A DNA stretch of 24,647 nucleotides, taken from the NCBI GenBank assembly GCA_023489135.1, contig JAMDCE010000330.1, positions 1 through 24,647 of the forward strand. The letters run 5' to 3'. The notes below the pieces were generated by a model. That model did not search any database, was not told where the DNA came from, and was given only the letters and a program-made list of their open reading frames with translations. Shown here one piece after another: positions 14,174 through 21,194 of this stretch; the stretch's first letter is position 1, and each line of letters opens with the position of its first letter. A program made the translations under genes and the position numbers. This DNA is from Chloroflexota bacterium (GTDB lineage: Bacteria > Chloroflexota > Chloroflexia > JAMDCE01).

Positions 14174-15439
14174 CCGGCAGACGCAAATCTCGCAGTCCCG
14201 GCAATTGGAACCGGCTTTTCCCCGCTCGACGTATTCCACCATCTGCTGGGCAGACATCCCGGCCAGTCCCAGGCTCTCCACCGTTCGCCCGTGGTGCCAG
14301 AAATCTATGTTGCACATGGTGCAGGCCAGGTTGACGAGGGAATCGATGGCCGGGGTGGGTATGCCCAGGGCATGTCCGAAGGATGCCATCGGCACGAGGT
14401 TGTTCGGGACCTCATCCAGGATGTTGTTCCAGCCCCAGAAATCGGAAGGGGCGCTGAAGCCGGCCACGTGGGGGTTGGTGGAGAGAACTTCGTAGAGCGA
14501 GTTTCCCGTGACCCCGTAGCTTTCCTTGACCCATTTGAGGGCAGTCCAGGCATCCAGGCCCAGGGCCTTGGTGACCGCGACCTTCTCCTTATCGACCTTC
14601 TCCATCACCATATCGCAGATGGGCTTGGTCACCATGTCCTTGTACCAGCGCAGGCCCTTCTCGCCGCGCGCCACCCGGTCGATGGTCGGCGTGTTCAGCA
14701 TGGCCGGAGCGGGGTGGAAAACCAATCCGACGTTGTTCATACTGGTTTCCAGCACGTTCTGGCCGGCCTCGATTTGCGGATACATTTGCTGGAGCAGCGG
14801 GATGACCACGTCGTTGTCGCTGGCCGGGAAGGCGGCCGCCCGCATCTTGTTCTTTTCCTTCAGAATCTCCACCTTGGCCGGTCCCCTGATCTCCGCGGCG
14901 TAAATCAGGGTGTTAGTTTCGGCCACGTACACTCTGGCCTGCAAGGCGAAGCGCTGCAAGGTGTGGGCAAACTCGATCGCTCCACCCATTCGTCCGGGGT
15001 TGAGGACGATGATTTGGCCATCTTTGAGCAGAGGCGTGAGTAGCGAAGCGACCGTCTTGTGCGAGACGGCCGGGGAGACGACCATAATCATGTCCACGTC
15101 TTTGACGGCCTCGTCCAAAGACGTGGTTATCTTGTTCAGTTTGGCAAAGCCCTGGGCGCCTCCCATTACTTCGACGCCGCCACGCTCGCGGGCGGCGGTC
15201 AGCTCGCGCTCATAGAAGCTGAACAGATTGACCGAGAATCCCTTCAAGGTCATGTGTGCCCCGATGGCGTGGCCGCCGTGGCCACCTCCAATGATGGCTA
15301 TGCTCTGCGGCTTTCGGGGCACGCTGGCTCGGCCGTTGCCGTTGCCGCCGGGCTGGGGCTGAACGCCACTGTAAGCGCCCTGTCGCTGCAGCTCGGCCAC
15401 CACGGCTCTCACGATGCTATCTCTCTGACTATCGTCCAC
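14159..15439 (-). CDS. Opine (octopine/nopaline) dehydrogenase-family enzyme with encapsulation peptide
   Basis: The 426-residue NAD(P)-dependent enzyme belongs to the family that makes or cleaves N-(carboxyalkyl) amino acids, i.e. secondary amines. Residues 1-20 (DDSQRDSIVRAVVAELQRQ after the initiator) form a short amphipathic helix, followed by a Gly/Pro/Asn linker (21-44); this resembles BMC encapsulation peptides. The nucleotide fold then begins SIAIIGGGHGG (46-56), and the catalytic domain contains NNVGLVFHPAPAMLN with the family's His-Pro. The C-terminus is Cys-rich (C413, C416, C419, C421). GTG 15439 is chosen because GGAGG (15447-15451) lies 7 nt upstream, right before the helix. It follows the aldehyde dehydrogenase by 47 bp. 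I infer oxidative cleavage of an N-alkylglutamate; the reductive direction is possible. Confidence 0.85.
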   Translation of the reverse strand: MDDSQRDSIVRAVVAELQRQGAYSGVQPQPGGNGNGRASVPRKPQSIAIIGGGHGGHAIGAHMTLKGFSVNLFSFYERELTAARERGGVEVMGGAQGFAKLNKITTSLDEAVKDVDMIMVVSPAVSHKTVASLLTPLLKDGQIIVLNPGRMGGAIEFAHTLQRFALQARVYVAETNTLIYAAEIRGPAKVEILKEKNKMRAAAFPASDNDVVIPLLQQMYPQIEAGQNVLETSMNNVGLVFHPAPAMLNTPTIDRVARGEKGLRWYKDMVTKPICDMVMEKVDKEKVAVTKALGLDAWTALKWVKESYGVTGNSLYEVLSTNPHVAGFSAPSDFWGWNNILDEVPNNLVPMASFGHALGIPTPAIDSLVNLACTMCNIDFWHHGRTVESLGLAGMSAQQMVEYVERGKAGSNCRDCEICVCRFTST

Positions 15440-15486
15440 TCTGTTACCTCCATATTGAATAATTCCAGAGGAAAAAGCGCCCGCCC

Positions 15487-17241
15487 TTAACCCTTGAACC
15501 AGTCGATGCCCTCCGAGCTGAGGTCCACACAAACGTTCTTCGTCTGTAGATAAGAGCTCATCGCCTCCAGCCCCAGGTCACGTCCGATGCCACTCTGTTT
15601 GTATCCGCCAAAGGGTGCTTCGACGGGCACCAGGTTATAGGCGTTGATCCAGATGCTGCCGGACTTGATCCGGGAGGCGACCCGATGGCCTCGGGTGATG
15701 TCGCGAGTCCAGACGCCGGCGGCGAGCCCGTAGATGAGACTGTTGGCCTGTTTCACCACCTCGTCCTCGTCGCGGAAGGTCAGCACGGCGACCACCGGGC
15801 CAAAGATTTCTTCCTGGGCGATCTTCATGTTCATGGTGACGCCGTCGAAGATCGTGGGCAGGAAGTAGTTGCCTTGAGAGCACTCCGGGCTGGGCGGAGG
15901 CGTGCCTCCCGAGACGAGCCTCGCACCCTGATCGATTCCGCTGCGAACATAGCCTTTGACCTTCTCGAGATGCTGGCGAGAGATCAGCGGTCCCATCTGG
16001 GTTTGCTCGCACATCGTGTCGCCTACCCGTATCGCTTTGGCTCTGCTCACGAACCTTTCCAGGAAGGCATCGTGAATGCGTTCGTGCAGGAACAGGCGCG
16101 ACCCGGCGGCGCAGACCTCGCCGGCGTTCAAGTAGATGGCAAATAGCGAGCCGCTTACCGCGCGGTCGATATCGGCGTCGTCGAAGACGATGTTGGGGGA
16201 TTTGCCCCCTAGCTCGAGGGTTATCCGCTTGATCGTCTCTGCTCCGCACCGGGCGATTCCGCGTCCCGTTGCTGTCTCGCCGGTAAAGGCGATCTTGGCC
16301 ACCCCCGGATGCTGAACCAGCGCATCGCCCACGGTTGACCCCGGTCCGGGCACGACGTTGACGACCCCCTCGGGAATTCCGGCCTCCTGGCAGATGGCCC
16401 CTAGCTCCAGGGCCGAAAGGGGTGTCAAGGAGGCGGGCTTGAGGACCACCGCGTTTCCCGCCGCCAGGGCCGGAGCCAGCTTCCAGGAGGCGATCATCAG
16501 GGGGAAGTTCCAGGGAACGATTATCCCGACCACACCCAGGGGTTCCCTCAAGGTGTAGTTGAGGAAATTGCCCGGCAGGGGCATAGTTTGCCCTTCAACC
16601 TTGTCGGCTGCTCCGGCGTAGTACTCGAAGGTGTCCGCGGCTGCCGGCAAATCGATCGCCCTGGTCTGGGAGATGGGCTTGCCCGCGTTGGTGGTCTCCA
16701 GGAGGGCCAACTGCTCGGCTTTCTCCCGCAGCAGCTGGGCAACCCGGGACAGGCAGCGTCCGCGCTCGACGGCGCTCATCTTTCCCCAGGGACCTTCCTC
16801 GAAGGCCCTGTGAGCGGCTGCCACTGCCGCCGAGACGTCTTCGGCTCCGCCCTCGGCTACCTCGGCGATGACCTGGTTCGTGGCCGGGTTCGTCACGGCG
16901 AAGAACTTGCCCGAGGCGCTGTCCGTCCATCGCCCACCGATGAGTAGCCGCCTTCTCGACGTCGCCGGGAGTCCGCCCGAAGGCCGTGTTCCGGCTTTGG
17001 CTCCGCAACAGGCCATTACTTCTCTGATGATTTCGGAAATGTCCTGCGGAGATATTCCATCGGCGGCCACTGGTGCTGCAGGTGCCGTTTTCGGATTGCC
17101 ATTACGGCGAAGCTCCAGGCCCAAACGAACGGCGCGGTCCTCGGCCTCGTCGGTCAGGGTGACTTCCCCGGTGACCAGCAGCTCTTTCGCGCCCTTGGCC
17201 ACCATGTCTTCGATGTCACGCGAAGTGTAGAAAGTTTTCAT
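15487..17241 (-). CDS. NAD-dependent aldehyde dehydrogenase with BMC-targeting N-terminal extension
   Basis: The 584-residue protein has a classical aldehyde dehydrogenase domain from about residue 98: oxyanion Asn in VPWNFP (242-247), FTGETATG (319-326), catalytic-base Glu343 in TLELGGK and nucleophile Cys377 in NAGEVC. These motifs fit the hydrolytic, acid-forming class rather than the CoA-acylating PduP/EutE class. The N-terminus carries a small folded segment (about 1-46, FYTSRDIEDMVAKGAKELL...) like leader domains of several BMC enzymes, then a linker and the amphipathic helix ISPQDISEIIREVMACC (63-79), an encapsulation-peptide candidate. ATG 17241 has AAGGA (17248-17252) 6 nt upstream and is preferred over ATG 17259. 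It probably oxidises the aldehyde made within the shell; substrate unknown. Confidence 0.92.
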   Translation of the reverse strand: MKTFYTSRDIEDMVAKGAKELLVTGEVTLTDEAEDRAVRLGLELRRNGNPKTAPAAPVAADGISPQDISEIIREVMACCGAKAGTRPSGGLPATSRRRLLIGGRWTDSASGKFFAVTNPATNQVIAEVAEGGAEDVSAAVAAAHRAFEEGPWGKMSAVERGRCLSRVAQLLREKAEQLALLETTNAGKPISQTRAIDLPAAADTFEYYAGAADKVEGQTMPLPGNFLNYTLREPLGVVGIIVPWNFPLMIASWKLAPALAAGNAVVLKPASLTPLSALELGAICQEAGIPEGVVNVVPGPGSTVGDALVQHPGVAKIAFTGETATGRGIARCGAETIKRITLELGGKSPNIVFDDADIDRAVSGSLFAIYLNAGEVCAAGSRLFLHERIHDAFLERFVSRAKAIRVGDTMCEQTQMGPLISRQHLEKVKGYVRSGIDQGARLVSGGTPPPSPECSQGNYFLPTIFDGVTMNMKIAQEEIFGPVVAVLTFRDEDEVVKQANSLIYGLAAGVWTRDITRGHRVASRIKSGSIWINAYNLVPVEAPFGGYKQSGIGRDLGLEAMSSYLQTKNVCVDLSSEGIDWFKG

Positions 17242-17322
17242 ACCGAGTCCTTCACCCATTCCATCATGGATGATGCTTGTCTATGGAATTGACGCGTTTC
17301 GAGCGCCTACCAAGACCTCCGT

Positions 17323-17427
17323 GGTCTGCAGCGCGCGGCACCGTGCCCGCCCTCTGCGGGGCACAGGCCCAGGCTTGTCCCCTACTGGAGGGGCGCGAGC
17401 AGGAGACAAGCCCCTGCACTACAGACC
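17323..17427 (-). repeat. Structured intercistronic element with nested inverted repeats
   Basis: Outer arms ggtctg (17323-17328) and cagacc (17422-17427) enclose two hairpins: gtgcccgc (17343-17350) with gcggggcac (17356-17364, one bulged G), and ggcttgtc (17372-17379) with gacaagcc (17405-17412), which itself encloses ccct/aggg (17380-17383/17389-17392). The element lies in the 225-bp spacer between the BMC-H stop and the aldehyde dehydrogenase start and contains no gene. It may be a dispersed MITE/REP-type repeat or a processing signal of the shell operon. Confidence 0.6.
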
Positions 17428-17466
17428 GCCAAATGACAGCGCAAAGTGCACCGGCGGTTTCCGGTC

Positions 17467-17778
17467 TTAGAGCGCCGCCGTGATTCTGCCGGCTGGCGAA
17501 AGAATGGCCTCGATGTCGCCGTGCGGTCGCGGGATTACGTGCACCGAGACGAGCTCGCCGATCCTCTTGGCCGAAGCGGCCCCGGCGTCCACGGCTGCCT
17601 TCACCGCTCCCACGTCGCCTCGGACCATCACCGCCACCAGGCCGCCGCCGATCACTTCTTTGCCCACCAGCACCACGTTGGCGGCCTTGAGCATGGCATC
17701 TGCCGCCTCAATCGCTGCCACCAGCCCCCTGGTCTCGATCATTCCCAGTGCCGACATTCCTAGATCGTTCGCTGCCAT
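17467..17778 (-). CDS. BMC-H microcompartment shell protein
   Basis: The 103-residue single BMC-domain protein is of the PduA/EutM type and should form the hexameric facet tiles of the shell. The family pattern is clear: [51 protein letters not shown], and [10 protein letters not shown] near the end of the fold. The pore-lining loop reads IGGGL (43-47), with Gly where PduA-type proteins usually have Ser (IGSGL), which would give a small, less polar pore. The ATG at 17778 has GGGAGG 11 nt upstream. A structured 225-bp spacer follows it and a 135-bp spacer precedes it, so its expression may be set apart from its neighbours. Confidence 0.95.
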   Translation of the reverse strand: MAANDLGMSALGMIETRGLVAAIEAADAMLKAANVVLVGKEVIGGGLVAVMVRGDVGAVKAAVDAGAASAKRIGELVSVHVIPRPHGDIEAILSPAGRITAAL

Positions 17779-17821
17779 AGATACAAATACCTCCCTAAAT
17801 ATTGTTTGCTAGTGCGGTTGT

Positions 17822-17890
17822 GGGACACCGTCCCGATTGTGAACCCACCGGCGGCATCACGGCCTTGCCGACGTTCACGGACAGCCGGTG
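17822..17890 (-). promoter_or_regulatory. Inverted repeats in the BMC-P/BMC-H spacer
   Basis: The 135-bp spacer between the two shell genes holds gggac-acc-gtccc (17822-17834) and the longer-range pair caccggc (17846-17852) with gccggtg (17884-17890). A competing pair gtgaac (17839-17844)/gttcac (17873-17878) overlaps this region. It is presumably folded in the mRNA ahead of the BMC-H ribosome-binding site; no T-run is present. Confidence 0.4.
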
Positions 17891-17913
17891 AGAGAATCAC
17901 CTTGCAGTCACTC

Positions 17914-18177
17914 CTACAGGTCTACCCGGTCGACAACTCCCACGATCGCCGCGTCCACCGCGGATTCCTGGGTGGCATTGGTGAATCGGGCAGAGCTGCC
18001 GGTCACCAGCAGCACGTTATCTCCGACCCCTGCCCCAACGGTGTCGGCCGCGACTATGTGCTCGTTCGTCGGCTCCCCTGCCGGGGTGACCTTCGCCACC
18101 ACCAGCAGCTTCAGTCCCGTGAGGTTGCTCTCTTTGATGGTGGCTACCACCGAGCCCACAACTTTGCCTAGAATCAT
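17914..18177 (-). CDS. BMC-P (EutN/CcmL) pentameric vertex protein
   Basis: The 87-residue protein has the EutN/CcmL pattern: MILGKVVGSVVATIKESNLTG, KLLVVAKVTP, AADTVGAGVGDNVLLVTGSSAR and the closing AAIVGVVDRVDL. These proteins form pentamers that cap the twelve vertices and close the polyhedral shell; presence of one argues for a closed microcompartment. The ATG at 18177 has a GGAG 11 nt upstream and lies 13 bp after the FMN glutamate-synthase-like gene, linking the amine-transfer enzymes directly to the shell genes. Confidence 0.95.
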   Translation of the reverse strand: MILGKVVGSVVATIKESNLTGLKLLVVAKVTPAGEPTNEHIVAADTVGAGVGDNVLLVTGSSARFTNATQESAVDAAIVGVVDRVDL

Positions 18178-18190
18178 CGGTCTTTTACTC

Positions 18191-19588
18191 CTACCCGAAA
18201 TACCCGAAGGGCTGGCCGAAGGTGTAGTCGGTGCCCACCAACGGTACGCCGGTCATGGCGCTGGCTTCGAGGGTCAGCGCCCTCAGGTCCTCTCGCTCCA
18301 AGTTGTGCACGTCTGTCTTGCCGCAGGCCTTGGCCAGCACCACGAGCTCATAGGTCATCGCGGTGATGTAGTTGGCCACCCTCTCGGCAGCTTTCTCTAC
18401 GTCCAGGCGGGCTCGAAGCTCGGGCTTCTGCGTGCCGATGCCAAACTCGCAATTGCCGAGGTGGCACTCCATGCATACGGTGCAGCCCATAGCCACCATG
18501 GCGCCGGTGCCGATTCCGACGGCGTCGGCTCCCAGGGCGATCGCTTTGGCCACGTCGGCCCCGTCTTTTATGCCACCGGAAACCATCAGGGTAATCTCGT
18601 CCTTGAGCCCCATCTCCTCCAGCGCCCGAGTAGCCTGCACCAGGGCGGGAAGGGTCGGGATGCCCAGGTGATCGATCGCTATCTTCGGCCCTGCTCCGGT
18701 GCCGCCCTGCATGCCGTCGATGGTGATGCCGTCGATTCCGACTTTCGCCGCGATCTTGACGTCCTCCCTGACTCGGCCGGCTCCGATCTTGGCAAAGATC
18801 GGCTTTTTGTAGCCGGTGATCTCGCGCAGCTCGGCTATCTTAAGCTGCAGATCGTCCGGGCCGAAGATGTCGCCGTGCCGGGGGTGCGAGTGCAAATCTA
18901 TTCCGACCGGCAGTCCGCGGAAATCGGCTATCTCTTTGGTAATCTTCTCCGCCATCAGGTGTCCGGACAGCCCCGGCTTGGCGCCGATCCCGAAGATCAG
19001 CTCGATGATGTCGGCCTGTTCCAGCGTCTCCACCGAGAATCGGAATCGACCTGGCGTCATCTGCACTATCTGAAGGTACGAGTTGGCCCGTTCTTCCGGC
19101 AGCAGTCCCCCCTCGCCATTGTCAATCGCGGTTCCTATCCGGGCGCTTCCCTTGGAGAGGGCGATCTTGGCTTCCTTGCTCAGGGCGCCGTAGGACATTC
19201 CTCCCACGATAATGGGGGTTTCGATCACGATCGGGTTATCGGGGAAGCGTTTGGCGAGGTTGGTCCTGGTCTCGCAGTGCTCGCGATAGGTGTCGATGGC
19301 CAGCCTGGACAGCGCCGCCGGTAGGACCACCAGATCGTCGAAAGTGGGCATTCGGCGGGTGCTGCCGCAGCCGCGAATGAGGTTCTTGCCCGAGGCGGCC
19401 TTGGCTTGAATCTCCCTGATCAAGGCCGGCGACCAGCCTCCCCCGACGAGTGGAGAAGTGGAGCTTCCGGCCTGGCCATCCTTCGTCTGGGCCGGTCCAC
19501 CTTCACCCACTATTTGCAGGGCGTTCTTGGGGCATCGCCGGATGCAAATGCCACAATCGGTGCAGAGCGAGCTATCACATACGATCAT
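18191..19588 (-). CDS. FMN glutamate-synthase-like protein with N-terminal ferredoxin motif (MgsC-like)
   Basis: The 465-residue protein carries the FMN-binding central barrel of glutamate synthase. A [4Fe-4S] motif is at the N-terminus (C9-x2-C12-x2-C15-x3-C19-P). The barrel includes TPIIVGGMSYGALSKEAKIA, IDGMQGGTGAGP (290-301), and the late FMN phosphate site VSGGIKDGADVAKAIALGADAVGIG (336-360), followed by the cluster-binding CTVCMECHLGNC (369-380). In split glutamate synthases and in N-methylglutamate synthase (MgsABC) this subunit joins nitrogen to 2-oxoglutarate. Its start overlaps the GXGXG gene end by 4 nt. With the GS-like ligase upstream, formation of an N-substituted glutamate rather than plain glutamate is my inference; an ordinary split glutamate synthase is the alternative. 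Confidence 0.9.
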   Translation of the reverse strand: MIVCDSSLCTDCGICIRRCPKNALQIVGEGGPAQTKDGQAGSSTSPLVGGGWSPALIREIQAKAASGKNLIRGCGSTRRMPTFDDLVVLPAALSRLAIDTYREHCETRTNLAKRFPDNPIVIETPIIVGGMSYGALSKEAKIALSKGSARIGTAIDNGEGGLLPEERANSYLQIVQMTPGRFRFSVETLEQADIIELIFGIGAKPGLSGHLMAEKITKEIADFRGLPVGIDLHSHPRHGDIFGPDDLQLKIAELREITGYKKPIFAKIGAGRVREDVKIAAKVGIDGITIDGMQGGTGAGPKIAIDHLGIPTLPALVQATRALEEMGLKDEITLMVSGGIKDGADVAKAIALGADAVGIGTGAMVAMGCTVCMECHLGNCEFGIGTQKPELRARLDVEKAAERVANYITAMTYELVVLAKACGKTDVHNLEREDLRALTLEASAMTGVPLVGTDYTFGQPFGYFG

Positions 19589-20283
19589 TGGTTAGCCTCT
19601 ACTAGTTGGTGTCGCGGCGCGAAGATAATGTACTTGTGCTTGCCGGGGTGAGGAATTATGGCTGTGAACCGGCGAAGATCGGCCGGCAAGCCCCAGCGCT
19701 CCAACAGGGGAGCCACGGCCTCGATATCCGAAGCATCGGGCTCGCCGGTCGGAATAGATTTGCACTCGCCGGCGATTCTGCCTCCCACCAGGATCTTTCC
19801 CCCGTACATTGATTCGCCCACCTGCTTTCCAACGTCGCCCAGGATGACTACCCTGCCGCCCAGCATCATCTTGCCCACCAGCATTCCCGCGTTGCCGCAG
19901 ACGACCAGGGTCCCCCCTTTCTGGGCGTATCCTACCCGACTGCCGGCGGAGCCGCGGACGAGCACCAGTCCCCCCAGCATCGAAGGTCCCACGTTGCTCC
20001 CGCAATTCTTCTCGACGACAATGGTGCCGTCTATGAGGTTATCCCCGGTGTACCAGCCGGCGCAGCCCTTGACTATTACCGTCGGGCCGTTCATATAACC
20101 GCCGGTGTAGAAGCCCACGCTTCCTTCCACTTCAACCTGCAGGCTGCCCCGGACGTTGGTCACCAGACTGTGGACCCCTTTGGGATTCAGAATCCTAATC
20201 GTCTGTCCGGACCCGCCCAGCTCACGCAAGGTCTTATTGATCTCCACTGGCGGAACTCTGGTGGCGTCTAATTCTTCAACCAT
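19585..20283 (-). CDS. GXGXG-domain glutamate-synthase subunit (MgsB-like)
   Basis: The 232-residue protein is the stand-alone form of the C-terminal GXGXG domain of glutamate synthase. Successive turns of a right-handed beta-helix are visible as repeated Gly pairs: VGFYTGGYMNG, AGWYTGDNLIDG, GSNVGPSMLGG, GSRVGYAQKGG, AGMLVGKMMLGG, GKQVGESMYGG. It is structural, holding the amidotransferase and FMN modules together. It overlaps the amidotransferase gene by 16 nt and the FMN gene by 4 nt, which fits a stoichiometric three-subunit complex as in MgsABC and archaeal-type split glutamate synthases. Confidence 0.92.
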   Translation of the reverse strand: MVEELDATRVPPVEINKTLRELGGSGQTIRILNPKGVHSLVTNVRGSLQVEVEGSVGFYTGGYMNGPTVIVKGCAGWYTGDNLIDGTIVVEKNCGSNVGPSMLGGLVLVRGSAGSRVGYAQKGGTLVVCGNAGMLVGKMMLGGRVVILGDVGKQVGESMYGGKILVGGRIAGECKSIPTGEPDASDIEAVAPLLERWGLPADLRRFTAIIPHPGKHKYIIFAPRHQLVEANQ

Positions 20284-21179
20284 ACTCGCACTTCACCCGG
20301 CGACATTTCTTCCGCAAAAACGTTTGAATCCACGCTCTCGATGGAACACTGCTCCGAACCCAGCAGTAGCACATCCTTGTCTTCGGCGAAGAGTATTGGC
20401 TTTAACCCGAGGCGGTCCCGAACGGCTCCGACTCCGTTCGGCGTGGCGCAAAGGTAGCTATACACCCCGTCAAAAGCGTCCAGGGAGTGCTCCAGGGCCT
20501 GCCGGAAGCTCTTCCCTTTCACTCTGATCTGGTAGGCCAGATAATGGGCGATCAATTCCGAATCGTTGAAGGTCTTGAAGCGAACGCCCAGGGCTTCCAT
20601 CTGGCGTCGCAGCCGGTAGTAGTTGGTAAGCTGGCCGTTGTGCACGATGGCCAACTCCGGCAGTACGGTGGCGACAAAAGGATGGGCGAAGTTGATGTTA
20701 TCAATGCTCTCCGTTGCCAGGCGCGTGTGCCCGATGGCGATCGAGGCGGGCATCTCCGACATCTCCCGGTAGCGGGCCAGGTTCTCGGCCGTACCCACAT
20801 CCTTGACTACTTCGATCGAGCGGCCGAAGCTGTGGACGCACAGCGTGGGCTGGGCGTTGATAGCGTCGATGAGCTGGGGCTGCTGCTCATCCCCAATTGC
20901 AACTACTCCCCGGAATATGAAGTAAGGGGATGATGTGGGCTCCACCTCGTACTCGACGATCTCACCGCCGTTCGCCTCTATCAGGGAGCGCAACAGGTCG
21001 AGATCCGCCTGGGCGCTGGTCAGCGCGACGCGCGCTCTGGAATGCGTGCTTGGCGTGGCGCGGAAGAACACGGCGCCGGTAGCATCTCTGCCTCTGTGCT
21101 TCAGCATGCCCAGCATGTCGACCATAATAGGCCCAAGATTCCTATGCCCCTTAACCAAGATACCTGCGACACCACACAT
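20268..21179 (-). CDS. Class-II glutamine amidotransferase-type subunit (MgsA-like)
   Basis: The 303-residue Ntn-hydrolase begins MCGVAGIL, so Cys2 becomes the N-terminal nucleophile after Met removal. Further family motifs are KHRGRDATG, GHTRLAT (150-156), HNGQLTNYYRLR (180-191) and NDSE (205-208). In glutamate synthase it releases ammonia from glutamine; in MgsABC the equivalent subunit handles gamma-glutamyl-methylamide. The gene follows the GS-like ligase by 15 bp, with GAAGGG upstream of the ATG at 21179. A segment at about 56-115, between the first motif and GHTR, is longer than in a minimal class-II domain and might shape an altered amide pocket (inference). Confidence 0.9.
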   Translation of the reverse strand: MCGVAGILVKGHRNLGPIMVDMLGMLKHRGRDATGAVFFRATPSTHSRARVALTSAQADLDLLRSLIEANGGEIVEYEVEPTSSPYFIFRGVVAIGDEQQPQLIDAINAQPTLCVHSFGRSIEVVKDVGTAENLARYREMSEMPASIAIGHTRLATESIDNINFAHPFVATVLPELAIVHNGQLTNYYRLRRQMEALGVRFKTFNDSELIAHYLAYQIRVKGKSFRQALEHSLDAFDGVYSYLCATPNGVGAVRDRLGLKPILFAEDKDVLLLGSEQCSIESVDSNVFAEEMSPGEVRVWLKN

Positions 21180-21194
21180 ATATCAGGTTCCCTT

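Noticed and set aside
17888..19324. 478-codon plus-strand frame opposite the FMN glutamate-synthase-like gene
   Set aside because: It is an antisense shadow of a GC-rich gene with clear family motifs; the plus-strand translation shows no domain and crosses the BMC-P gene and its spacer.
18191..21179. Calling the GATase/GXGXG/FMN trio a housekeeping glutamate synthase
   Set aside because: Possible, but the neighbouring GS-like ligase without a GlnA adenylylation loop, the PuuD-like hydrolase and the shell genes favour amine metabolism; kept as the alternative in the entry.
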